This document shows, in pieces, positions 25,397-38,400 of a DNA stretch of 64,000 nt. Position numbers and translations under genes: made by a program. Location: assembly GCF_048771995.1 (NCBI RefSeq), contig NC_133024.1, positions 28,846,001 to 28,910,000 on the forward strand, in the 5' to 3' direction. The stretch's first letter is position 1. Every line of letters starts with the position of its first letter. The DNA comes from Taeniopygia guttata (taxonomy: Eukaryota; Chordata; Aves; Passeriformes; Estrildidae). Under the pieces are notes generated by a model. It was given only the letters and a program-made list of their open reading frames with translations, did not search any database and was not told the origin of the DNA.

Positions 25397-26250
25397 CTTT
25401 TCTCCCTCATAGCTTCCAGATTCTTCACACAGAGAAGGATGTCTCATCTCTTAATTTTTATATTTGATCTATTGCTTTGCAGGCAAACACCCCCTGACCC
25501 TGAATATGTTTTTCTGTGCCAAAATCAAGTTTTTGTTAAATAAATTTTTAAAAAGGTTTTGTTAAATAGAAAGTTTTACCCTTTTCCTAAATAAGATTGT
25601 TTCTGGAAGAAACTAGAAGAAATAATTAATTTGTAGAACATTAAATGAAAAAGAAATGTGTAAAGTTTACACATTAATCTACATAAACTCTTCTTCCAGT
25701 TTGTGGAGTAAGGTGATTTTGTTTTATGTGGAGAAGGTGGAGTCTGTAAGGATAATTTCTTTAATGGGATTTGCAGACAGCTGAGGTGGGAGGTGTGTCC
25801 TCATCTCTGCCACCTTCCCAGAGCCCTGTGTCTTTTAGGGCACGTTCCCACATGTTCACTCACCTTAAAGGTGTTTTGCCTGACTTGCTCAGCTGTCTAT
25901 TTCAAAATTGCTTACATGTTGCTTTCCAGAGGAATTCAGAGATACAAAAGGAGGATGATTGCTTCTAAAGCCTAGGTTTGAAAATCAAAATAAGAGAAGC
26001 CTAGGACCTTGATGCTGTATGAATTCTTCAGTTGCTGTGCAGGGTCTTTTTGAGGGGTAGGCTGCTGGCGAGCTACTTCTAAATCAGACACACCTTTGGG
26101 TTGGGCTATTTTGGAAACTTAAGTAATTGATGAGGCTCAAGGTATGGTCTGCTAGGAACAAGTGATTTTATTGTGTGTTTTTACACGCACTTTGATCAGC
26201 TGATGCTGTTGACTGACAGTCTCCTCTGTAAGTACCTAAGGGCGGAGGAG
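20421..26250. other. Intergenic region upstream of TRPV6
   Basis: About 5.8 kb with no assignable exon. It contains a T tract at 25360-25396 and a GC-richer open block at 24422-24727 (minus strand). Distal TRPV6 regulatory elements would be expected here but none can be named from sequence. Confidence 0.45.
25360..25396. repeat. Homopolymer T tract (37 nt)
   Basis: Uninterrupted run of 37 T, preceded and followed by T/C-rich sequence, about 950 nt upstream of the TRPV6 ATG. It could be the reversed A-tail of a retroposed sequence, but nothing recognisable lies to its right on the minus strand. Confidence 0.95.
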
Positions 26251-26339
26251 TGACCCGAAGTGAGCCTTTCCTGACTTTTTCCCAAAGTGGGGATTGCTGG
26301 CTTTCAGGCAGCTAGGCAAGAGAGAAAAAGGGACGTGCT
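26251..26339 (+). promoter_or_regulatory. TRPV6 5' leader / proximal region with nuclear-receptor-like half-sites
   Basis: Just upstream of the TRPV6 ATG. TGACCC at 26251-26256 and TGAGCC at 26261-26266 read on the minus strand as GGCTCA, four bases, then GGGTCA, a DR4-like arrangement. An in-frame TAG at 26313-26315 fixes the start codon at 26340. The transcription start is not evident, and no convincing TATA box was seen. Confidence 0.35.
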
Positions 26340-26470
26340 ATGGGGGTACCTTTATTTGGGGAGAGCAATCCCTTCTATTCCCGGATATGGAATGGACTAA
26401 GTCAGAAGCTGCAAGGCAAAAAATCCTGGGATAAACATCTGGATGAAATCTACTTACTCCAGCAGAAAAG
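26340..26470 (+). CDS. TRPV6: TRPV6 coding exon 1
   Basis: [12 protein letters not shown] to LLQQK plus two bases of R44. The [13 protein letters not shown] junction with exon 2 matches the mammalian channels exactly, which fixes this distant exon (9.4 kb from exon 2). The ATG has G at -3 and G at +4. Donor gtacgg. Confidence 0.95.
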
Positions 26471-29400
26471 GTACGGTGCACTTCAGCTTTCTTGTCTTCT
26501 CTTTCTTCTGCTGCTCTCCCTGTAGCCGATTCTCACTCTTCCCCCTTAGGCTTTTCTGCCGGTAGATAAACTTTAAACAACCCTGGAGCACTTTTCTCTA
26601 TCAGATTTCTTCTTCCAAGGTGGAATGCTTCTGGAGTTCCAATCTTATCTTCTTTCACGGGTAGATTTACCAGGTTACAATTGAATTACCCTGAGTGCAG
26701 TACTTCAGTCACAAATTAATAATGTATTGTCTTGTCTTTCCTGCTTCATTGGTAAAGCTCACAGGAAAATGCATGAAGGTTTGTTATTATTATCGTTATT
26801 ATTATTGTCATCATTATCATTACCATTATTATTATAATTAGGAGAGCGTGTGATGCATAAGCTGCAGTCAGCTGAAATAGTGGTGCCTTTTTGTCAGGAT
26901 TTTGCTTTCTGTCTCTCTAAAGGTTGCTCTTACTGCGGGATAGAGTAGGCTGAATGTTGTTGAAGGTTTTGGGGGTCAGTCACCTCCTGGGTCAGACTGT
27001 GGTTTCTCAGACCTCTGACCCGAGTGTCAACATGTACAGTGTCTCCTCTTAGACCTTAGATTATCCTGAAGATTGGCTGTGTCTTCCCATGTGAGTACTG
27101 AAGGCTGTTTGTTACTGCTGTGCAGGATTGCTCCCTCCACACACAGAAATGTGGGACCATTCATGGAAATGCAGCTGGATCTGGTTTTCATTGTCATTGC
27201 TGCATGCACAAACGCTGCAGTACTCAAATAACAAATTGCTTCCAGTTGCTTGTAAAATCTGATTTTTCTTTCCACGCATAACTCTGAACATCTGTGGGGA
27301 CAAAAAGGTGACTGTGTGGGACGAAATCTATTTATACATATGTGTATATACATATATGTATAGAAATATGCAAATAAGCCGATTAAGAGGGACGAAAGTA
27401 CACCTTTAGGGAAAGAATTGTATCATTATCTAGATTCTGACCAAGTAATAAAGCCTGTTCCAGTTTACTTCAGACCAGTGGGACTTAAATACACTTAAAA
27501 TGGGAGGGACAATGGGAACAATAGTGTTTCCACAATAGTGGAATGCTAAAGTGTTTACATTTTGATGTGATCATGAAAAGCATCAAAGGTAACTGAAAAT
27601 AAAGTTCTCAGCAGATTGTGTAAGAACCAAATGAGTACAAAATAGATTCTTAAATATATTTCTATATCAAATTAATTATATTTATTATATACTAATAATT
27701 AATACCAATAAGCAATAAATTGCAATACAGTATTTTTTATGATTATAACATTATCTTCATATTGTTAAGTCAAAAAGTTGTGGACGGGAGCTCTGCTGAT
27801 CCCCAAATAGCGTCCCACTTGAACTCTTGCCAGCAAGAGATCACATTGCTTAAGCTCTGTCTAGCTCAGCCTTGGAAGCTTCCCAGGACAGAGATTCCAC
27901 CATATCCTTAGGTACCTGTTACAGTGCTGTAGTAACCTCCTAGTGAAAGAGTTTGTTCTTTTTTTCCCCAAATAGTCAACCTGATTTTGATGCTATTCCT
28001 GTCCCTTGTTTACCATCTGCTGTTGCCAAGAGGGGTTTGGTCCCTTCCTTTTTTTTGCTCCCTTTCACACAGGCTCCTGTTAAGAGTGCCACTTCTCTTT
28101 GCATATTGGTCCTCATGAGTCATGTGCTACAGGCCCATGAACACCTTGTGTGCTGCTGCTGATGGAGGAAAACAGAAAAAATGTTAGTCATATATATCCT
28201 TCTGCATAAACTTCTCTTAGATCACTATAGTGCAATCCCACTGGCCCCGACCTTAACTTTTCTGTTTCTTTATAAAACTCTCTGTAAAACACATGCAGTG
28301 TGCACAATATTCACTGTGAAATCAGGGTTGCATGGGGACACAATTGCTCCCTTCCATTTTAGGTCTGTATGTTTCCCATAGGTTTCAACTAACACAAATT
28401 AGGCTCCTGCTATTTGGTTACAAATTATGTGGTGCCAATATGTGAAAAATCCTTTGCTAAAGAGCGACAGGACCAGTTCTTCCTCCTATTATCCTACTCT
28501 TTCCTTTCTTATCCCCAGGGATGCTCAGAGTTTGAGGAGAAAAAATAATGAACATTTTGCAGAGGACTGGTTTTATTGCTTTCACATTTTTAGTTACGCA
28601 GAGATAGAAAAGCACAGCAGGAAGACCTTCTTTGGTGACTGGTGTGTGGGAACTGCTCTCACGAAACCTCTGCTTTTGTGGAAAAACTGTTGTAAGCCAA
28701 AAGGGCTTTTGCTGCGTCCTGTCATTTTGTGGTATAGAACTGCAGTATTGTGGCTTCAGCTTGAGTTCTTCTTAGTGAAAATGGCATTGGAATACATACA
28801 GTAATTAGCAGTGATTAAATTCTACTCTTGTCTTATTGAAAGCCAGTAGTAAATATGTTACTGTTTAACTGGCATTCTCTGATCACACATAGAAAGTCTG
28901 CAAGAGGAGAACAAAGCTTTTTTTTTTTCTGTCTGACAAATAGTGATAATACCTAAAAACTGATTGTTTTGGTAGTTGTCACCTTCCCTGGTATTGATGT
29001 TCATTCTCTTTCTTCCTGTGAAACAGTCCTTTGAATCTTGCTAGCAGTAGATCTTGGCATTATTCACAGAAAGGGATTAATATTCCACTCTATAATATTT
29101 CCCCAGGGGAATCCAGGTTCAGAAAATGCAATACAGCCTCCTAACATTGAAGAGGACTTTGAGTTTATTTGGCATTAATCTTCTGGTTTCTCTCTGTTGA
29201 AGACTCCTTTTTAAACAGCCTGTAGCTCAATGTGGAGTCCCAGGGACAGTGGTCACATCTCATATGTCCTCTCTAGAATCATCTTTGGAAGCAAACTCTG
29301 GGATCTACACAGCCTGAAGCGTATGAAAATAATCCCTGAACGTAATTCATTAATGACAGAGAACAGAAATATGAATACTTATGAAAATTTGGGCCTGATA

Positions 29401-32400
29401 AAGATGAAGAAGAATCACGTGTCTGTCATAGTGGAATAGATCCTCTAGAAATTATTTTCGGTGCAAGAATTTCCAAGGAAATGTGAACAAATTCCTCCTT
29501 GAATGTAATTTTAGAAAATCCACCCTATGAAAATTGCACTGTTTTTAAAAAATAAGCAATATATAGATGAGAACAAGTGAGTACATGGTTACAGTACCTG
29601 TAAAAGTATAACAATTATGTAGTCTTTTTCCTCCTGCTGTTGCCTGTATTCATAACTCTGGTTGATAAATGCTAAGTAATGCAGTAGAGGTGCCTGGAAC
29701 GATTTGCATAACTTAAAGAGAGCTATGGTCATTCCAAAGGTGTCACAATAAAACCTTTAGTTTCCAAATTCTTTGGTGCCTCTTTAGTCTCCCAGACATA
29801 TTATCAAGGTGCTTTGCTTACCCTGGAAACAAATGTGGCACAAATAAAGAAGCAGCTCAGCCTAGTGCAGGTAAACTGGATTGTTTAAGAAGACAGGACA
29901 AGACAGAGAGCCTTCAGCTTCTACACAAATCTTTCTCAAGCTGCTAGTGAATGAGATGTCCCCATAGTTTGGCTGTTCATTTGTCTAAACAACATTTCTG
30001 AGTTTTCATCCCACAATTTAACGTAGGATTAAAAATCACAATGCCTGTCAGTCTTAATTGGTTCATTTGCTCCCAAAGGTAACAGTGAAATAAAGATGGC
30101 ATCTTCCAGTTTCAGCACTTCATTTATAGCTTGTTTCAACAACAGTGCTTCTAAGTAGTCAAGATGCAAAGGACAATTGGCTGCTGAGCATAAAATAAAA
30201 TCAAATGCATCAATAGCAGCATTTCTGGTCTTTTCTTCTACTGATTCACCTTCATCCTAATGGAAGTTCTGAGACTAATAATGGAAAACAGTTTCCCTAA
30301 TTTCACAGGTGTTAATGTCCTCCAGAAGTGGTGGTTCCCCAGCAATGCATAGACGTACACACACCCAATCTCAGCCTAAGATACATCTCAGGCTCATATA
30401 TTTAGGAAGTTATTTGTAGATTTAGGAAGTTATTTGATTTCCTCAACTTGACCATAGGTTTCCATATAAAGAAGAAAACATGAAATTTTTGCCCTGAACT
30501 CCCCCCTCCCCCCAAATATAAAAGCTGATAGAAAATAATTATTAGACCCTGGGTAAGGAACACAAACCTGGAATAAAACTGCAAGACAATCTTTATGGAG
30601 GAGGGTTGGAAGTTGTGATGCAGAATGAGGCTATACATCAGAGAAAAAATTTGGTTTATGACTGCTTCAGTGGCAATAAATAACAACTAACAGATTCTAA
30701 ACCATTAAAAGAGTTCTAGCATGAAATTATTCTTATGGTGGTCTTAGATGCAGAATTAGAAAAAAAAAAGATGCTAATGCAAGAAGGATGCCCTGCTGGA
30801 AATGACTGATCAAGATTTCTATTGCTTTGTGTGGCAGACAGTTAAATGTCTGAAGGGATAAGAATTCCCTATCAGTTTCTTGTCTGGTAACATTGGCAAT
30901 TATTAACCTGTTTAATTTATTTCCAGAGAAGCTCTGTTTGTTCTCAGCTGAAGGGGCTTTGACATACATGAGCAAGAGGTCCCAGTTAAGTTGCTGAGTC
31001 TTGTTGCTGGTGCTGAAGAAATTTGCTGACCCTGTTGATTGTCCAAGCCCCTGTTATCTGGCTCCTTTTCACTTAGTGCAATTATTCCCTAGCTCCTTCT
31101 TTGGCATCTTGCTAGGTGATTGCTTTGATCCTCTTTCAGCTGGTTGGCTTCCTCTAAGCAGCCCTCTGCTCTCCTGAAGGCTTTCTCACATTTACATGCA
31201 CATGCTAGCAGAAGGAAGGGAGAGGATGAATCTCCTCTGGCAATTTCATGATTCATTCTGGAGCACGGACATTCTGAACACAACAGGGAAAGAAGAGAAA
31301 GCTAATATCCTGATGATGAATTTATGGCTTAGGTTAAAATAACTGCTTTAGAACCTCAGGAACTGACTCTCTATGGACATAAAGCTTGAAGCTGGAAGCA
31401 AACTTAAATTAGGGCAAAGAATGGGGAAATTCCATATAGTAAATGATTGAAGTTGTAGAATCTGATAAGGGAAGAACAGAAAGAGATGCTTCATTGCATT
31501 TCTGGTGAGTTCAGTCATGAAATAGAATCTTCAGATTGGTTGTTGTCCAGACAGTTCACATATTTCAGATATTTCCCTGTTCTGAAAGAATAATCATAGC
31601 AATCCAAATTCTTCTTTTTATAATGAAATGAAGACTTATTTACTAGTCTTTGCCTTCCGTATCTCTCCATAAGTGAAATGAGCAGGCTGCACTCCAAAAG
31701 AAGTGCTTAAGAAGCTAAAAGGGTACATATTACCAGCAGAAAGTGCTTGTGAAATCTTTGGCCTTGTTTAGAACTGTTTTACATGACTCCCTCAGTCAGA
31801 ATCTGACCTACATTTTATCTTCTCTTTGTTTCACAATGGATTTTCGGGTGTTCCTGATTTTGCCCTCACCTACATTGGAAAAACAGCTCACGGCTCGCTG
31901 AGCAGATCACGGAATCATCTGTGAGGAAAACTGGCCGATGGGAAGGCATGATCAAGGTTCACTCATGCCTCCACACTGACACATTCCTTAGCAAGAGCAA
32001 CTCAGGAGCACATCCAGGTGGATACTGCTGTGGTTCTTCTTGCCCTTCAGAATTACTGGTTTGCTATGGAGCTGTGCTTAACCTGAACAGATCCTGTAAG
32101 GCAACATCCAGTCTGCCTAGCGTTACAAACTTAACTTAGCTGGGTAATTCAGGAGCTTAGTATTCCTTGATTCCATAGCTGTTGAAGGGGATGAAGAGAA
32201 TTAGAAGAGGAGCTTAACTTAGATGTGCTGAATTATCATCTCAAGGCGTCCAGATATGTCTGCTGAATCTTTTTCTGAAAGCCAGCCTCACTTTCAGTGA
32301 CATAATGCTACTTTCGAAGCTAAGCATCTACTGTAGGCAGCTCTGTTAAGAGACTTACATTACAGATTTTACCAGCTGCTGCTTTGACACACAAAGAGGC

Positions 32401-35400
32401 CCAAGTAGTAAAATGCAAAACTCTGTGCTCTGTGCTGTGTTTGATCCATCAGGAAGAAAGTTGGTTAAATATGCCAAAGTTAAATAATTGAAAATGTTTT
32501 GAAGGTTCTAAATTCTGGTGACTTTATTTAATTTTTTATATTAGCAAATTTGCTTCCCCTAGTTTTTGACATTTATATGCTCAGTACATTGCTGTAATGT
32601 ATTAAAAATTAGTTGATAATTAGAACAGTATGTTTTAAATGAGGTTAAAATGTTTCCCCAATTATGAGACAGAAAATTAAATGAGAGTAAAAGCATGTGC
32701 CAGGAACACATAACTCACAAACCTTTGAGGCATCACAAGCAGTGTGCCATGACATTTGCCAGCATTTCTAAGTTCCTCTTCTGGTTTGCTCTTTGGCCTG
32801 AGATCTCTGGTGTTCTAAGCCCAGTTGGAGGTTGCTACAATAAGAAGAAATGTTTGACATTTTGCCGTTGGTTTCCAAAAGCTGAGCATAGTATTTTTTA
32901 CGTGCCTTCCTCATAGCAGTATCGTGATTTAATTAGTTGTTTACAGGAATTTTGGTAATTTTTGAGAGCAAGATACTGTGTTTGTGTCCTCCCATGTTGT
33001 CTCTTGCCCAATCCTTCCTCCTCTCTGAGGTCATTTGAGGGATAAAGGCCTCCCCAGTAAAGCACCAACATATTAATTGTAGCATTGTTTATACTACTGA
33101 AACCCCACCTCTTTCCCACTTCCTGCCCCTGAAACTTGTCTTTTCCAGAACCACAGAGTCTTTCTTAGCCAAAATAGTGGCAGAGGTGGCAGGCTGACTT
33201 CACTTACACTGAATCTTAAGACTTTTGCTTAGAGTGCCTCTTCATTTAGTTCCTGTTTGTGTGATCCTAGATGCAATCTCCTCATCAAATCATCTTATCA
33301 TTAGTTAGTAATGAAACTGACGCATGAGTAAGCTATAGAAGGAATACTTCCCTAACTAGGAGTGTGAAGGACATATAAAAATATCTCAGAAGGGCTCCCT
33401 GATTTGTTGAGGACTGTTCTTTTTATCCTGAATGTTTTTATTTCTCCTCTGCTCTTCAGGGGTTTCCTAGTTTAGTTTCTCGTGACTTAGATAATGGGGT
33501 GTCTTTTGTGACAGGAAGTGCTCATTTTGTGGAATGATAAACATGATGTTCAGTTATGCTTAGATTACTTGTAGCCCATGTCCATTAATTTATGCTTATT
33601 CAGATTATTTCTATTTATCCGTATAATTCTGATATTTTTTGTTTTGCTGTATCCCTCAAGTTTTCTCAAGTGTCTTTCCACTATAAAGGAAAGCAGAACT
33701 CTCACATTTCAAGTGGATTAAGTCCATAGATAATGGCATATAAATTTATTTCTGATTCAAGATCTTGTTGTTCATAAAATAATAATTTAAAGCAAGAAAT
33801 ATATATTCCTGTAAGCCATAGAATTCATGTTGCCTGCTTTCCTGTCATTTTATTGTTAAACTGTCCTATTCTTAAGATGTATGAGTTGTAAGAAAACATT
33901 TTTTGCAATGGGCCATTTATAGTCCCTATGTCCCTGATGTGGGTTTTAATGTGGCTTATAACAGAGTTCTATTCACAAGTAATGTATCCTCACATCAGTG
34001 CTACCACTTAATGCAAAGCACCTATTGCTTTATGTAGGATTTACCTCTAAAAACCTTGTAACTAAATAATGCCAGAATACATGGAACATCACCAGGAGGG
34101 AGCATTTACTGTACCTGCAGGTATATGGTTTGACTAATGCATTTGTCCCGCATGGGCTTTTGGGAGGAGTGCTTTAGACAGCTATTGCCAGTTGTTAGAT
34201 TGTAGTAAAGGGACAGAGAGAGACTGGTAGAAAAACAAGGGCTGGTGTTTTCTTGGTTCATATCAGCTTGAATTTGTAATTTTATACTGTAATCCTTAGA
34301 CTTATTCCACATCACACATTGCAGCCTGACCTGGCCACACTAGATAATTAAGATCAAATTAAACATCTGTACTAGAAAACAGCAGGGGTGAGACAAAACC
34401 ACAAAATTTTCATTTGAACAGAGATCTAAAACTGATCTTTTCTTGTTGGGAGAGAGGAATCTCTTTCTATTTCACACTGAAAACTCATGATACATATTAT
34501 TTTTTCTTTTGGTTTGAGAGTCTTTCCTCCCCTTTAATTGTTATCTCCTGAATATGGATACTTACAATTCTTTATTTATACAAAATCAAGAAATGCAAAA
34601 GCTCACCTCAAAACACTTCTTGATTTATGATTTAAAAGATGAACTGGAAAATACTCAAGGATAACAGAAATATTTACCTCAATTTTGTAGAATTTTTTTT
34701 TTTTTTTCTATGTACAACTCATCATTTCAAACATTGGCAAACTTTGGATGCTGAACGAATATTGCAGGTAACTCTCTTCAGATACTTCCACAAATTGATA
34801 GGAACACCACCTGAGTCTTCTGTTTTCCAGGCTAAACAGTCACAGTTCTCTCAGCCTTTCCTCAACTGGGACATGTTGTATCCTCATGATCATCTTTTGC
34901 CTTTTGCTGAACTCTCTCCAGTAGCTCCCTCTGTGTTTTGTACTGAAGATTCTAATACCTGGATGCAGGGCTCTAGGTATGGCCTCACCAGAGCTGAGTA
35001 GAGGGGGAGGATCACCTCCCTTGACCTGTTGTTTGCTTCCATAGACCTTGCTGTAGTGAAGTTGGGTGGCTGTACTTATAAATTCTTCATCAAGCCCAAA
35101 AGATATACTCAAATAACCCAGATCCTCATGGAAGACTCGAGGACATGCTTCAGCTATAAGTGAACCACTCTGTCTGGAACTTGTTTGAGCGCATGCTCTT
35201 TCTCAGGACAGGAACATATTTCAGTTCTCAACAGTTTTCTCAGACCTCTCAGCACTAGAGAAAAAAGTAGTATAGCTAAATTGTAAAAATTTTCTCCATA
35301 ACTTTGTATATGGAAGAACTACATTTCAGAGCTCAGTCTCTTAATTATAGGAAGTGTTGCTAGAACACAGGTGGAATTCTTGGTTTTCCTTTCCCATCCA

Positions 35401-38400
35401 CTATGGAAGCAATTCAGACAACAATCTTTTCTTAATTTATTGTGCTGTGTGAAGAAACAACTGGCTTTTTCTGGCTCCTGAGATAAGTGTCTTCTTGCAG
35501 AAGGGCTTCAATGACCCATCATTCACTATTTCTGTGCCCCAAAAAGTGGGATATCAAAACAAGAAACATTTTGGTTGTTTCCCTTGTCTTTCCCTCTGCT
35601 GCCACCATACGGTTCAGCACCAGTAAACCAAGAGATTATGAACTTCAGTGTGTTTTTAGAATTTAGAATTCCTGGTTTGTATTGTTTTGTTTTGTTTTTT
35701 TTTTGGTGTGTTCAAATAATACCTCAGATGGAGATGTGCATTGCTGATTTTTCAGTGAAAATATTCAAGATACAAACTGTCTTGAGCAAAGGCCATACTA
35801 GCTCTGAAGGGAGGCACCATGTGTTTGACTTTGTTCCTTATCAGCCACTTTTTCTTGACTCCAGGATCTGGGAATCCCCCCTCCTCCAGGCTGCCAAAGA
35901 GAACAACCTCGCTGCCATTAGGAAACTTCTCACTGACGGAACATGTGATATCTATCAGAGAGGTAACTGGGATTACTTGAAAAAAATGGTTTTCTGTGGA
36001 AGGCAAGAGCTTCCTACAGTGATCAGCTTGTTAGTTTGTTAAACCATTTGCATCAGCAGGCTCAGATGACTTAACTCTATGTCAGCAGCTTTGCAACAAA
36101 GTGCAAAGTGAGTTTTCTGACTTGGTTGTGCTCATTCACTTAATGCTTGAGGTTGGCTGTCACTTACAGACACCTGAAGTTTCTGCTCAGTTTTCAGATT
36201 TTGTTGAAGGACAGAGACTGTGCAGTTGTGGGGCTGTACCAGGCACTACTCAAGGGAGAATATAGCTCTCCTGTAATTCCCCACTTCAATGAATCTATTT
36301 CTGCCTTTTTTTTTTTTTCCCTGCTTTCTGTACAATTGAACATCTTGACAATTCTCATGCTTGTCCTACTGTTTCTAGGCGCAGTGGGAGAGACTGCCCT
36401 TCATGTAGCTGCCATGTATGATAACTTGGAGGCAGCAGTGGCTCTGATGGAAGCAGCTCCTGAACTTATCAATGAGAGGATGACATCAGAACTTTATGAA
36501 GGTAATATCACTGGGAAGGAGGATGGGCAGGATTCCCTGCAGGAGGGGAAAGGAAGTGCTACTTGTACATTTGGGAAATTGGCTTATAAGGTTCCTGGTT
36601 CAATATGTTGCTGAACTGTTACTCAGCAAAACCAACATGCAAATGGATTCTGACCTTTCTTGGAAGGTGGAATTATATTAAACATGAGTACACACATGTG
36701 CAAAGATGCAAAGGCCTTGACCAGAGAATTGCAAGGATATATACAGTTTGCTTTCTGACATACTCATTTGTAAAAAAAGAAATATCTGCCTGACCTCCCC
36801 TGAATGTAAAAAAGCTAGTTCTTTGGTTGAGAAAATGTGAAATGTGGCCACTGCTTTTGAGGCTAGACTCTTATCCAGATTTTTAAAGAATGCTTCTGGT
36901 CGAGTACATAGAAATTCCAGTCTGAATCTCAAAACCAATAAAATAATACTAATGGGGTTTTAAAAATTCTAAAGCCTAGTTTGAAGGATTAGAGGAAGTC
37001 TTTGGGAGGTTTGTCTTGACCTGATCTTAATTTCTTATGAAAGAAAACATAGTCAATCTCATAACTTTCGGTTTGCTTCCCAGGAGAGAGTGACGTGTCT
37101 TGATTTTCCCTAGAAAAAAACTTAGAGATTGTTGGGGTTTTTTGGCAATTTGTAAAGTCAGTTTTAATAAATTAATGAAAATATTTGAGTAGAAAGGAAC
37201 ATTTCTACTTAGAAGGGAAACCTTCTAAGAACCTTTCTTAGAAGCACAACCCTTTGCACACAACAGGATAACTTCAAAGCCAATTGCTTTAGCTGCTGTC
37301 CATTTACCGTGACTGACATGTGAACTGCAGGCTGGTGATCAACCTGAAGTTGCTTTCTTGAATGACAAAGTTTTGTTTCTGTGTCTTGCAGGGCAGACAG
37401 CTCTCCACATTGCAGCAGCCAACCAGAACACCATGCTGGTGAAGGCTTTGCTTAAGAGAGGAGCCAACGCCAGCACAGCAAGGGCCACTGGGCACTTCTT
37501 CAGGCGCAGCTCCCAGAACCTTTTCTATTTTGGTACAGCCTTAACTTCTGCCCTTGCTGCTGTGGGAGGGAACCAGCAGAGTGGTGAGGGGATGTGGGGG
37601 AGCCTTTCTTTAGTCCCCATCTGAAGTGGATGAATAGAGGCTCCTATCTCCAAGTGTCATCAGACACAGACCTCTTAGCAGAGGGTACGGCTTCCTCTGA
37701 GCGTGTGAATGCTATTTGAATACAAACAATACACAATTTATAGCTTTGCATGTATGCAAATAAATATATATTATATAAAAGTTGTAATTTAGTGTCTTCC
37801 TAGCAGTAAATTACATGTCAACCTTCTTACGGAGGTAAACCACTGAAAAGAACATTTCTTCCTTTCAGTGTTGTGTGGGACCAGTCTTTTTTAACCTTTC
37901 TGATTAGGATGAGAAGTGGGGCAGAAAATTTACAAGTTATCTAAGGAAACTCCTCCTTTCATATCCTATGGTTTCATAGCATGGATAGCTTTCCCTCAGC
38001 ATGCTTCAACCTCTACTGCCTCCTGGATCCTTAATGTTGTTTCTCCCCATTCCTTTAATTTCAGGAGAACATGTTTTATCATTTGCTGCCTGTGTGGGAA
38101 ATGAGGAAATTGTGCAGCTGCTCATTGAAAATGGAGCTGACATTAGAGCTCAGGATTCTCTGGGTATGTGCTGTGGGGCTCAGTGAATTACATAGAGTGG
38201 ATCTGGGCATTTTAATTCAGGCTGTCATCCGTGCATGCAAATAAAGAATATTCTGGCTAGAAACAGCTGTGGGATGAGGGATATGAGGAAAATAAGAGCC
38301 ATCAGTCCATTCTCAATCTTTGCACAGGGCTGGGCTATTCCAGATACTTCATCCAGTCTGCTTCCTTCATAGGTAACACTGTTCTTCACATCCTGGTTCT

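Larger units (their letters stand above)
26471..35864 (+). other. TRPV6 intron 1 (9.4 kb)
   Basis: The largest intron. It contains three GGGTCA-type half-sites at 26973-27021, an ATT-rich simple repeat at 26781-26840, two CR1 fragments (27855-27990 and 34765-35145), and otherwise unremarkable AT-rich DNA. The 125-codon frame at 28427-28804 has no family resemblance. Confidence 0.85.

Noticed and set aside
5719..26339. Search for a second TRPV5/6 copy between LLCFC1 and TRPV6
   Set aside because: No ankyrin or pore-type exon (for example TIIDGP or LLQQKR) was seen in this interval.
34639..35112. Overlapping 120-codon (+) and 90-codon (-) open frames
   Set aside because: They lie within an antisense CR1 LINE fragment and show CR1 nucleotide blocks, with no coding similarity of their own.
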